From: Polynucleobacter meluiroseus
GTDB taxonomy: Bacteria; Verrucomicrobiota; Verrucomicrobiia; Opitutales; UBA953
NCBI GenBank assembly: GCA_943323725.2
Contig: CALPIW020000003.1
Span: forward strand, 1-23,471
Length of the DNA: 23,471 nt
Reading direction: 5' to 3'
Positions 8,426 to 23,419 of the stretch are shown here, piece after piece (positions within the stretch are counted from its first letter, which is position 1; every line of letters starts with the position of its first letter). The notes under the pieces are model-generated. The model ran no database searches and was not told where the DNA came from. It saw only the letters and a program-made list of their open reading frames with translations. Made by a program: the position numbers and the translations under genes.

Positions 8426-8468
8426 GGTCGCTTGCCTTGGGCAGGAGGTCGGCTAGGGTGGGAGAGTC

Positions 8469-9578
8469 ATGCTCCGTCATCTCACCGCGCTTGTCCTCTT
8501 GCCGGCCATGGCTCTTGCCGGCGTCACCTTCGAGACTGATGCCCGTCCCGTCAACCGGGCGGCGCCTGGTTCCAGTTACGCCGATATGCTCGCCCGGATC
8601 ACGCCCGCCGTCGTCAGCGTGCGTACCGCCGAAGTGATTCCGGCCTCGGTCCTCAAACGTTACAGCGGACGCATCGATCCGGATAAGGTCCTGCAGGATG
8701 CGCAGACCGGCGAGACGCTCCTGCCCACCGGGCTGGGCTCGGGCACGATCATCCATCCGGACGGCTACGTCATCACCAACCGCCACGTCGTGCTGCAGGA
8801 GAATCGTCGCAGCGTCGCCAATACCGTCATCGTGCAGCTCGCCGACCGCCGTGAATTCCGGGCCAAGGTGCTCGGGGTCGACGCCGGCACGGACATCGCC
8901 GTGTTGAAGATCGAAGGCAAGGGCCTGCCTTACGCCCGGTTCGCCGACAGCGACAAAGCCCGCGTGGGCGACGTCGTCTTCGCCATCGGCAATCCGCTCG
9001 ACGCCGGTCTCACGGTCACTTCGGGCATCGTCTCGGCTTTGGGGCGTTCCGGCAAGCTGGGCATGGGCATGGCTTTCGAGGATTTCATCCAGACCGACGC
9101 CGCGATCAATCCGGGCAATAGCGGCGGGCCCCTGATCGACTTCGAAGGCCGCCTGCTCGGCATGAACACCGCCATCAAGTCCGGGACCGGCCTGAGCGTC
9201 GGCCTCGGTTATTCCATTCCGTCGAACCTCATCACCGCCGTCGCGCTCGATCTCGCCAACCAAGGGCGCGTCGTCCGCGGACTGATCGGCGTGCAGGGGG
9301 AGGATCTCTCTGTCGCCGAAGCCACCAAACTTTCACTGGGGAAGGCCGGCGGCGTCCGCCTCGTCGTCGTCTCCGATGAAATGCCGGCGGCCAAGGCCGG
9401 GCTGAAGATCGGCGACATCGTCGTCGGGCTCAACGGCAAGCCCGTCGAGAACTGGAATGAGATGCGTCTCGAGATCTCACGCCGTCGTCCGGGCGAGGTC
9501 CTGACCTTGAACTATATCCGGGAAGGCCGCGGCGCGCTGGCCCGCCTGACGGTCGCGGAACGTCCGCTCGACCGCTGA
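8469..9578 (+). CDS. HtrA/DegP-family periplasmic serine protease with one PDZ domain
   Basis: A 369-residue protein. A signal peptide covers residues 1-17 (Leu/Ala core ending AMALA). The trypsin-like S1C domain holds the triad His106 (TNRHVV), Asp142 (TDIAVL) and Ser218 (NPGNSGGP). A single PDZ domain occupies about 276-365, including AAKAGLKIGDIVVGLNGKPV. HtrA proteases degrade or refold damaged envelope proteins. One PDZ and this length resemble DegS more than DegP, but the cleavable-looking signal argues for a soluble periplasmic enzyme. GGGAG ends four bases before the ATG, a rather short spacing. It lies 43 bases after smc and two bases before the next gene, so the three probably form an operon. 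Confidence 0.93.
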   Translation: MLRHLTALVLLPAMALAGVTFETDARPVNRAAPGSSYADMLARITPAVVSVRTAEVIPASVLKRYSGRIDPDKVLQDAQTGETLLPTGLGSGTIIHPDGYVITNRHVVLQENRRSVANTVIVQLADRREFRAKVLGVDAGTDIAVLKIEGKGLPYARFADSDKARVGDVVFAIGNPLDAGLTVTSGIVSALGRSGKLGMGMAFEDFIQTDAAINPGNSGGPLIDFEGRLLGMNTAIKSGTGLSVGLGYSIPSNLITAVALDLANQGRVVRGLIGVQGEDLSVAEATKLSLGKAGGVRLVVVSDEMPAAKAGLKIGDIVVGLNGKPVENWNEMRLEISRRRPGEVLTLNYIREGRGALARLTVAERPLDR

Positions 9579-9580
9579 GC

Positions 9581-10354
9581 ATGGGGGCGCTTTCGACATT
9601 TCGGAATCTGGCCGGCGGACGTCTGCCGCCGCTGACGCGCACGGCCTTGCTCTGCGGACTCAGCGTCTTCATCGCCGCTTTGGTCTTTTTCAGTCCCGGG
9701 GCAGGGGGGCGGCCGGCCGCACGTCCGCTGACCCAAGGCGTCCGGCTGGTCTCGCCCGGCGACGCCCGGACCGAAAGCGTCGTGCTCCTGGACAGCTCCG
9801 CGGTCTACCTGCCCTCGCCGGCGAAATCGTCCAAGGCCGGGCGGGGTGAGGTCGGCCAGCCTGAGGACGCCCCCTTCGCCGCCTCGCCGCCCATCCTGCA
9901 GTTCGATCCGGCCAAGCCGCTGGGTAAGGACTCCATGCTGCAGGTACCCCGCCAGACCGCCCCGGCCCCGGCGCAGGCGATCCCCCTCGTGGCTCAGGAG
10001 CCCCTGACGACTTTCGGCTCGGCTGGCTTTCGCGACGTCAAACTGTCGCCCCGGACGGCTTTCTTCGAAGTTTTACCGCTTCAAGGGGGTAATAATTCGA
10101 TTATCAGCGGGAAAATCGAACACTTTGATGTTAAAAAAGATAACAATAACTCAATAAATGATAAAAACGCCCCACTGGGTGGCTATTTCGAGGTCATCTT
10201 GAGCGTGGACAGCCTGGGGCAAGCCCCCCTGGGGGCGGTTCTGCGGTCTTCGGGGTCAAAGGCCCACGATGAGGCTGTCCAGCGGTGGGCCGCTTCGGTC
10301 GAATGGGGTAAGCGGCTGCCTCCCGGGGTTTACCGGCTGATCGTAGGCCCCTGA
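9581..10354 (+). CDS. Membrane-anchored protein with TonB-like C-terminus, function unknown
   Basis: A 257-residue protein starting two bases after the protease stop codon, which suggests translational coupling. One hydrophobic segment (21-38) follows a short basic N-terminus, giving an inner-membrane anchor with the rest in the periplasm. Residues 40-165 are Pro/Ala-rich and low in complexity. Residues 200-257 (FEVILSVDSLG, then LRSSGSKAHDEAVQRW, then PPGVYRL) resemble the C-terminal fold of TonB, where the conserved pattern is beta strand, SSGS, acidic residue, helix, W. The segment just before this (about 170-197) is Asn/Lys-rich and encoded by DNA of only about 25% GC, unlike the rest of the gene. 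I infer a TonB-like or envelope-stress role from the neighbouring HtrA protease; this is not established. The assignment to TonB is tentative. Confidence 0.6.
   Translation: MGALSTFRNLAGGRLPPLTRTALLCGLSVFIAALVFFSPGAGGRPAARPLTQGVRLVSPGDARTESVVLLDSSAVYLPSPAKSSKAGRGEVGQPEDAPFAASPPILQFDPAKPLGKDSMLQVPRQTAPAPAQAIPLVAQEPLTTFGSAGFRDVKLSPRTAFFEVLPLQGGNNSIISGKIEHFDVKKDNNNSINDKNAPLGGYFEVILSVDSLGQAPLGAVLRSSGSKAHDEAVQRWAASVEWGKRLPPGVYRLIVGP
10090..10168. other. AT-rich patch inside the TonB-like gene
   Basis: By hand count 20 of 79 bases are G or C (about 25%), surrounded by DNA of about 65% GC. The reading frame stays open and encodes an Asn/Lys/Ile-rich stretch. There are no terminal repeats or target duplication that I can see. 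The patch could be a small insertion, a rapidly drifting linker, or an internal promoter/UP-like region for the tRNA-Thr-tuf operon about 300 bases downstream. Confidence 0.7.
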
Positions 10355-10383
10355 GGGGCCGCCAAAAGGGTTGTAAAACCCTT
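10346..10383 (+). other. Two small hairpins at the end of the TonB-like gene
   Basis: GGCCCC-TGA-GGGGCC (10346-10360) places the stop codon in the loop of a 6-bp stem. It is followed by AAGGGTT-GTAA-AACCCTT (10366-10383). No T-run follows on the plus strand, so this is at best a weak or Rho-assisted stop before the promoter of the next operon. Confidence 0.35.
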
Positions 10384-10395
10384 GCAAAAAACCGC

Positions 10396-10424
10396 TTGAC
10401 GGAGGGGGTTTCGATGGTCATTCA
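10396..10424 (+). promoter_or_regulatory. Candidate promoter of the tRNA-Thr-tuf operon
   Basis: TTGACG (10396-10401), a good -35, is followed after 17 bases by CATTCA (10419-10424), a poor -10. Transcription would start near 10431, about 30 bases ahead of the tRNA. The position is right for the operon and the -35 is the best in the gap, but the -10 match is weak. Confidence 0.4.
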
Positions 10425-10462
10425 AACCCTTCCCTTCGCGTCTTCATGTACGTCGACGGTTC

Positions 10463-10538
10463 GCCCCTGTAGCTCAGTTGGCAGAGCGCGTCCTTGGTAA
10501 GGACGAGGTCGCTGGTTCAAATCCAGTCGGGGGCTCCA
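10463..10538 (+). tRNA. tRNA-Thr (anticodon GGU)
   Basis: A 76-base cloverleaf. Acceptor GCCCCTG (10463-10469) pairs with CGGGGGC, the D-arm carries TAGCTCAGTTGG, the anticodon loop is TTGGTAA with anticodon GGT, the T-loop is GGTTCAAATCC, and CCA is encoded at 10536-10538. The tRNA sits at the head of the tuf operon and must be cut out of the primary transcript. The tRNA-Thr/tuf/tRNA-Trp order is common in bacteria. Confidence 0.97.
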
Positions 10539-10585
10539 TCACTTTCCACACACCAAACCTAACCACCTCCTCACCACCAAAAACC

Positions 10586-11773
10586 ATGGCCAAAGAGAAG
10601 TTCAATCGCACCAAGCCTCACGTCAATGTCGGCACCATCGGCCACATTGACCATGGCAAATCGACCACCACCGCCGCCATCGTGGCCGTGCAGGCCCGTC
10701 GCGGCCTCGCCGAGACCAAGTCCTACGCGGAAATCACCAAGGGTGGTACCGTCCGTGACGCCACCAAGACCGTGACCATCGCCGCCTCGCACGTCGAGTA
10801 CGAGTCCGTCAACCGTCACTACGCCCACGTCGACTGCCCGGGCCACGCCGACTTCGTCAAGAACATGATCACCGGCGCCGCCCAGATGGACGGTGCGATC
10901 CTGGTCGTCTCCGCCGCTGACGGCGTCATGCCCCAGACCAAGGAGCACATCCTCCTCGCCCGCCAGGTCGGCGTGCCGAAGATCGTCGTCTGGCTCAACA
11001 AGGTCGACCTCTCCGAGCCCGACCTGATCGACCTCGTCGAGATGGAAGTCCGCGACCTCCTCAACAAGTACAACTACGAAGGCGACACCGCTAAGATCGT
11101 CCGTGGTTCCGCCACCGCCGCCCTCGAAGGCACCCCGGAAGGCGAACAGTCCATCCAGGACCTCCTCGCCGCCCTCGACTCCGAGATCGCCGAGCCTAAG
11201 CGCGAAACCGACAAGCCCTTCATGATGTCCGTCGAAGACGTCTTCTCCATCACCGGTCGTGGCACCGTCGCCACCGGTCGTATCGAGCGCGGCGTCATCA
11301 AGGTCGGCGAAGAAATCGAAATCGTCGGTCTCCGCGACACCCTCAAGACCACCGTCACCGGCGTCGAAATGTTCCGCAAGGAGCTCGACCAGGGTCAGGC
11401 TGGCGACAACGTCGGTCTCCTCGTCCGTGGCTTCGAAAAGAGCCAGATCGAGCGTGGCCAGGTGCTCGCCAAGCCGGGTTCCATCAAGCCCCACACCGTC
11501 GCCAAGGCCCAGATCTACGTCCTCAAGCAGGATGAAGGCGGCCGTCACACCTCGTTCGCCAACAACTACCGCCCGCAGTTCTTCTTCGGTACCTGCGACG
11601 CGACCGGCACCGTCATCCTCCCGGAAGGCGTGGAAATGGTGATGCCTGGCGACAACGTCACGATCACGATCGAGCTGCAGAAGCCCGTCGCGATGGAAAA
11701 GGGCCAGCGCTTCGCTCTCCGCGAAGGTGGCAAGACCATCGGCGCCGGCCAGATCCTCGAAATCACCAAGTGA
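10586..11773 (+). CDS. tuf: Translation elongation factor Tu
   Basis: A 395-residue EF-Tu, the usual length, which delivers aminoacyl-tRNA to the ribosome with GTP. P-loop GHIDHGKS (19-26), DCPGHA with catalytic His87 (83-88), NKVD (138-141) and GSA (174-176) form the GTPase site. Domains 2 and 3 follow with GRGTVATGRIERG (224-236), GGRHTSF (318-324) and YRPQF (328-332). Unusual features are the P-loop, reading HIDHGKST rather than HVDHGKTT, and switch I (about 51-65). The canonical APEEKARGITI is replaced by GGTVRDATKTVTI with two extra residues, although the Mg-binding Thr (64) remains. An Arg of domain 3 (FYFRTTD in E. coli) is Gly here. The frame extends upstream into the tRNA; MAKEKF at 10586 is the true start. 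Its 47-base leader has no G and no SD sequence. Confidence 0.97.
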   Translation: MAKEKFNRTKPHVNVGTIGHIDHGKSTTTAAIVAVQARRGLAETKSYAEITKGGTVRDATKTVTIAASHVEYESVNRHYAHVDCPGHADFVKNMITGAAQMDGAILVVSAADGVMPQTKEHILLARQVGVPKIVVWLNKVDLSEPDLIDLVEMEVRDLLNKYNYEGDTAKIVRGSATAALEGTPEGEQSIQDLLAALDSEIAEPKRETDKPFMMSVEDVFSITGRGTVATGRIERGVIKVGEEIEIVGLRDTLKTTVTGVEMFRKELDQGQAGDNVGLLVRGFEKSQIERGQVLAKPGSIKPHTVAKAQIYVLKQDEGGRHTSFANNYRPQFFFGTCDATGTVILPEGVEMVMPGDNVTITIELQKPVAMEKGQRFALREGGKTIGAGQILEITK

Positions 11774-11801
11774 TTTCCTGACCAAAAACGACCTACTACG
11801 G

Positions 11802-11831
11802 TGCCGAGGCCCCCTCAAAAGGGCCCCGGCA
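11802..11831 (+). other. Hairpin between tuf and tRNA-Trp
   Basis: TGCCG (11802-11806) pairs with CGGCA (11827-11831) and GGCCC (11808-11812) with GGGCC (11821-11825). One A-C mismatch separates the two helices and the loop is eight bases. Only scattered T follow (TTCGTCTCTTT), so it is a possible partial terminator or processing signal within the operon. Confidence 0.45.
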
Positions 11832-11854
11832 TTCGTCTCTTTAACCACCAGTAC

Positions 11855-11930
11855 AGGACGGTAGCTCAATTGGCAGAGTAGCGGTCTCCAAAACCGTTGG
11901 TTGTGGGTTCGACTCCCTCCCGTCCTGCCA
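11855..11930 (+). tRNA. tRNA-Trp (anticodon CCA)
   Basis: A 76-base cloverleaf. Acceptor AGGACGG (11855-11861) pairs with CCGTCCT (11920-11926), the anticodon loop CTCCAAA carries anticodon CCA, the T-loop is GGTTCGACTCC, and the discriminator G and CCA are encoded (11927-11930). It lies between tuf and secE, the standard place. Confidence 0.97.
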
Positions 11931-11955
11931 CTCTCACCACAACACCACCAGCATC

Positions 11956-12162
11956 ATGTTCAGCTTCCTCGGACGCCTCCGCGCTTTCTGGAACGAGACC
12001 ATCACCGAGGTCTTCGTCAAGGCTTCGTGGCCTACCGCCAAGGAGCTCGCCGACTCCACGCTGGTCGTGATCGCCGCCGTCGCCCTCCTGGGCGCCGTCG
12101 TCTTCCTCTGCGACTTCTCCCTCTCCAACTTCGTCCAGTTCGCGACCAAGCTCGTGCGCTGA
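11956..12162 (+). CDS. secE: Preprotein translocase subunit SecE
   Basis: A 68-residue, single-span SecE. It has an amphipathic N-terminal helix, the conserved KASWPTAKEL motif (22-31) and one transmembrane helix (about 35-55). SecE clamps the two halves of the SecY channel in the inner membrane. The short single-helix form is the usual one outside enterobacteria. It is followed nine bases later by nusG, as in most bacteria. There is no SD sequence; the leader is rich in C and A. Confidence 0.95.
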   Translation: MFSFLGRLRAFWNETITEVFVKASWPTAKELADSTLVVIAAVALLGAVVFLCDFSLSNFVQFATKLVR

Positions 12163-12171
12163 TCCGCCCCC

Positions 12172-12741
12172 ATGTCCTCCCCCTCTGATTTCCGCTGGTA
12201 CACCCTCCAGACCCTCTCGAACAACGAGAGCAAGGTGAAGCGACTGCTCGACAAGGCCATCAAGGACGAGGAGATGGGCGATTTCGTCGCCGAGATCCTG
12301 ATGCCGGTGAAGACCGTCAAGGACTTCCGCAACGGCAAGAAGCGCGAGAGCGAGATGAAGCTCTATCCTTCGTACCTCTTCGTCCGCGCCCGTCTCTTCG
12401 ACGACGAAGGCACGCTGCTCGAGGCTCCCTGGAGCTTCCTGCGCAAGACCGACGGCGTCATCGGCCTCATCGGCGGGCAGAATCCCGTCGCCCTCAAGAC
12501 CGAGGAGATCAACACGATCCTCCAGCAGGTCGCCGACGCCGCCGACAAGGTGGTCCCGAAGATCACCTTCAACATCGGCGAGCGCGTCAAGATCACCGAC
12601 GGTCCTTTCGCCAACCTGGCCGGCAACATCGACAAGATCGACGCCGACCGCGGCAAGCTCGAGGTCTCCGTGGACATCTTCGGACGCTCCACCCCGGTCG
12701 AACTCGAGTTCTGGCAGGTCGAACGCGACGACCGCGAGTGA
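12172..12741 (+). CDS. nusG: Transcription termination/antitermination factor NusG
   Basis: A 189-residue NusG. The N-terminal NGN domain (about 8-115) begins WYTLQTLSNNE and contains KLYPSYLFVRA and the FIGG-like LIGG. It binds the RNA polymerase clamp and joins coupling to the ribosome or Rho. The C-terminal KOW domain (about 133-185) contains GERVKITDGPFANLAGNI. A longer linker between the two (about 115-132) is ordinary for the family. The gene is tightly linked to secE (nine bases). Confidence 0.97.
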   Translation: MSSPSDFRWYTLQTLSNNESKVKRLLDKAIKDEEMGDFVAEILMPVKTVKDFRNGKKRESEMKLYPSYLFVRARLFDDEGTLLEAPWSFLRKTDGVIGLIGGQNPVALKTEEINTILQQVADAADKVVPKITFNIGERVKITDGPFANLAGNIDKIDADRGKLEVSVDIFGRSTPVELEFWQVERDDRE

Positions 12742-12777
12742 TCCCTTTTCATCAACCCAACCATCTAAACACCCACC

Positions 12778-13203
12778 ATGGCTAAGAAAGTCGTCGGCGA
12801 AATCAGGCTCCAGCTCCCCGCGGGCGCCGCTAACCCTGCTCCTCCCGTCGGCCCCGCGCTCGGCGCGAAGGGCGTCAACATCATGGCGTTCTGTAAGGAA
12901 TTCAACGCCAAGACCAAGGACCAGGCCGGCATGATCCTCCCGGTCATCATCTCCGTCTACCAGGACAAGTCCTTCACGTTCATCCTGAAGTCCCCGCCCG
13001 CTTCCGTCCTCCTCAAGAAGGCCGCGAAGATCGAGTCCGGCTCCAAGGTCCCGAACCGCGACAAGGTCGGCAAGGTCACCAAGAAGCAGCTCCTCGAGAT
13101 CGTCGAGCTGAAGAAGAAGGACCTCAATGCCGTCAACCCGGACAACGCCGCCCGCATGATCGCCGGCACCGCGCGTTCGATGGGTATCGAAGTCATCGGT
13201 TAA
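12778..13203 (+). CDS. rplK: 50S ribosomal protein L11
   Basis: A 141-residue L11 of standard length. The N-terminal domain has the proline-rich PPVGPALG (22-29) and GVNIMAFCKEFN, the region that contacts thiostrepton and stringent-response factors. The C-terminal rRNA-binding domain has the conserved GTARSMGIEVIG end. It binds the GTPase-associated centre of 23S rRNA. The 36-base leader after nusG has no G at all. Confidence 0.98.
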   Translation: MAKKVVGEIRLQLPAGAANPAPPVGPALGAKGVNIMAFCKEFNAKTKDQAGMILPVIISVYQDKSFTFILKSPPASVLLKKAAKIESGSKVPNRDKVGKVTKKQLLEIVELKKKDLNAVNPDNAARMIAGTARSMGIEVIG

Positions 13204-13262
13204 TTTCACCCAACCCTAATCCAACCAAAACCACTGCATCCCGCAGGAGACCAAAAGTCGCT

Positions 13263-13973
13263 ATGAGCAAAAAACCCAGCAAGCGCTACCGCGCCGCCCT
13301 CCAGGTCGCCGACCTGAAGGCCAAGTATGACGTCACCCAGGCCGCCGAGATCATCAAGAAGATGCCCGGCGCCAAGTTCGACGAGACCGTCGAGATCTCC
13401 GCCTTCCTCGGCGTCGATCCCAAGCAGTCGGACCAGATGGTCCGCGGCACCGTCTCCCTCCCGAACGGTTCCGGCAAGAAGATCAAGGTCCTCGCTTTCA
13501 CCGAGAACCCGGCCGAAGCCCTCGCCGCTGGCGCCGATTACGCCGGCCTCGCCGACCTGATCGCCAAGGTCAACGGCGGCTTCCTCGACTTCGACGTCGC
13601 CATCTCCACCGTCTCCGCGATGAAGGACGTCCGTCAGGTCGCCCGCGTCCTCGGTCCGAAAGGCCTCATGCCGAACCCGAAGTCGGGCACGGTCTCCGAT
13701 GACCTCGCCAAGACCATCAAGGAAGTGAAGGCCGGTCGCGTCGAATTCAAGATGGATAAGACCGGCAACATCGTGATCGTCGTCGGCAAGAAGTCGTTCA
13801 CCGCCGCCCAGCTCACCGAGAACGCCCAGGCCGCCCTGGCCGCCCTCGTCAAGGCCCAGCCCGCCGGCTTCTCCGGTGGCCGCTTCATCAAGTCGATCAC
13901 CCTCAGCGCCAGCATGAGCCCCGGCGTCGCCGTCGACCTCAAGCCCTACTCGGCCGCCGTCGCGACCGCCTAA
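13263..13973 (+). CDS. rplA: 50S ribosomal protein L1
   Basis: A 236-residue L1 of standard length. It starts MSKKPSKRY and has VRGTVSLPNGSGK (residues 60-72), the signature VLGPKGLMPNPKSGTV (137-152) and the final FIKSITLSASMSPGVAVD. L1 forms the mobile L1 stalk at the ribosomal E site and in many bacteria represses its own rplK-rplA mRNA. No clear mimic of its rRNA site was seen by eye. This is one of the few genes here with an SD-like sequence, AGGAG at 13245-13249, but it lies 13 bases from the ATG, longer than usual. Confidence 0.98.
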   Translation: MSKKPSKRYRAALQVADLKAKYDVTQAAEIIKKMPGAKFDETVEISAFLGVDPKQSDQMVRGTVSLPNGSGKKIKVLAFTENPAEALAAGADYAGLADLIAKVNGGFLDFDVAISTVSAMKDVRQVARVLGPKGLMPNPKSGTVSDDLAKTIKEVKAGRVEFKMDKTGNIVIVVGKKSFTAAQLTENAQAALAALVKAQPAGFSGGRFIKSITLSASMSPGVAVDLKPYSAAVATA

Positions 13974-14003
13974 TCATAACCACGCCCAAGCGAACCCACG
14001 AAC

Positions 14004-14492
14004 ATGCGCGCTGAAAAACAATTCCTCGTCGACGAAGTCGCCGCCCAGCTGGCCAGCTCCAACTACCTGCTGCTCGCCAACTTCACCGGCGTCACCGTCG
14101 AGAACGCGACCGCCGTCCGTAACCAGCTCCGTGCCCACGGCGCCGAGTACCACGTCGTCAAGAACAGCATCCTCAACATCGCCGCCAAGCAGGCGAAGCT
14201 GCCGGACATCTCCGCCCACCTGAGCGGCCACACGGCCCTCGTCACCGGCGGTAACAACCCGACCGGCGTCGCCAAGATCCTGGTCACCTTCTTCAAGGAC
14301 TTCGCCAAGCTCGAAGTGAAGGGCGGCGTCCTGGACGCCAAGATCCTCACCAAGGCCGAAGTGGAATACCTGTCGAAGCTGCCGTCCCTCGACGGCATCC
14401 GCGCCCAGCTCCTCTCGCTGCTCTCCACCCCCGCCTCGCAGTTCGTCCGCCTCCTGGACGCCAAGCGCGAGAAGGACGAGAAGGCCGCCTAA
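14004..14492 (+). CDS. rplJ: 50S ribosomal protein L10
   Basis: A 162-residue L10. It starts MRAEKQFLVDEVA, has the NYLLLANFTGVTV strand, and ends in the C-terminal helix that binds L7/L12 dimers. L10 is the base of the stalk that recruits translation factors. Only 30 bases separate it from rplA, so there is no room for the long L10-binding leader found upstream of rplJ in many bacteria. Structured RNA instead follows the gene, before rplL. Confidence 0.97.
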   Translation: MRAEKQFLVDEVAAQLASSNYLLLANFTGVTVENATAVRNQLRAHGAEYHVVKNSILNIAAKQAKLPDISAHLSGHTALVTGGNNPTGVAKILVTFFKDFAKLEVKGGVLDAKILTKAEVEYLSKLPSLDGIRAQLLSLLSTPASQFVRLLDAKREKDEKAA

Positions 14493-14499
14493 ACCCTTT

Positions 14500-14539
14500 C
14501 CTCGCGGAGGCGTCGCCATGTGGCGGCGTCCGAGCGGGG
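14500..14539 (+). other. Long hairpin directly after rplJ
   Basis: CCTCGC-GGA (14500-14508), an unpaired GG, and CGTCGCC (14511-14517) pair across an ATGT loop with GGCGGCG (14522-14528), TCC (14529-14531), an unpaired GA, and GCGGGG (14534-14539). This gives 16 base pairs including two G-T pairs. An A-rich segment, not a T-run, follows, so it is not a standard terminator. RNA processing or mRNA stabilisation is possible. Confidence 0.5.
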
Positions 14540-14579
14540 GGAATCCAAACCCAAATAAAACACACATCCAAAGAACCCC

Positions 14580-14625
14580 GGTTAGGGGCCTCGCGCCCTC
14601 AAATGTCCTTCAACGGACGCTAACC
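14580..14625 (+). promoter_or_regulatory. Predicted three-way-junction RNA in the rplL leader
   Basis: A closing stem GGTTAG (14580-14585) with CTAACC (14620-14625) encloses two hairpins: GGGC-CTCGC-GCCC (14586-14598) and GTCC-TTCAAC-GGAC (14605-14618). It ends 20 bases before the rplL ATG and four bases before the AAGGA. By analogy with ribosomal-protein autoregulation it could bind L10-L12 or another protein, or expose rplL for extra translation, since four copies of L12 are needed per ribosome. This is inference from hand folding. Confidence 0.45.
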
Positions 14626-14645
14626 ATTCAAGGAACCCAGATACC

Positions 14646-15026
<381 letters not shown>

Positions 15027-15051
15027 TCCGTCTTCCGACGCACATCTGCAG

Positions 15052-15105
15052 AGCGGGGAGGGTAGCACCCTCCCGGGTCCGGCGACCCCTCCCCGCTTTT
15101 TCTTT
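15052..15105 (+). terminator. Terminator/attenuator between rplL and rpoB with competing hairpins
   Basis: AGCGGGGAGGG (15052-15062) and CCCTCCCCGCT (15087-15097) form a perfect 11-bp stem followed by TTTTT and CTTT. The enclosed bases can instead form two local hairpins: GGGAGGG-TAGCA-CCCTCCC (15056-15074) and GGGTC-CGGC-GACCC (15075-15088). These would break most of the long stem. A partial terminator is well known at this place in E. coli, where it lowers rpoBC relative to the ribosomal genes. Confidence 0.75.
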
Positions 15106-15191
15106 CCCACGGCCGCCTAGTCCGACCCCACCAGGCAAACCAGTCAGCACCACCGAAACAACCCGACACTCCGAGCCCACCTTCACCAGCC

Positions 15192-18992
<3,801 letters not shown>

Positions 18993-19027
18993 GCGTCCGA
19001 CGTAACCACACCCAGACCTTAACAGAC

Positions 19028-23362
<4,335 letters not shown>

Positions 23363-23386
23363 TCTAGGCCACCTTGGTCTTCCCGC

Positions 23387-23419
23387 AGACCCCGCCCAGA
23401 AGGGCGGGGTCTTTGTTTT
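23387..23419 (+). terminator. Rho-independent terminator after rpoC
   Basis: AGACCCCGCCC (23387-23397), an AGAA loop and GGGCGGGGTCT (23402-23412) form an 11-bp perfect stem followed by TTGTTTT. It lies 24 bases after the rpoC stop and ends the operon. The remaining 52 bases of the window hold no recognisable gene. Confidence 0.93.

Noticed and set aside
10478..10585. An upstream ATG that would extend EF-Tu by 36 residues.
   Set aside because: It lies inside the tRNA-Thr gene, and the extension is translated tRNA and leader sequence.
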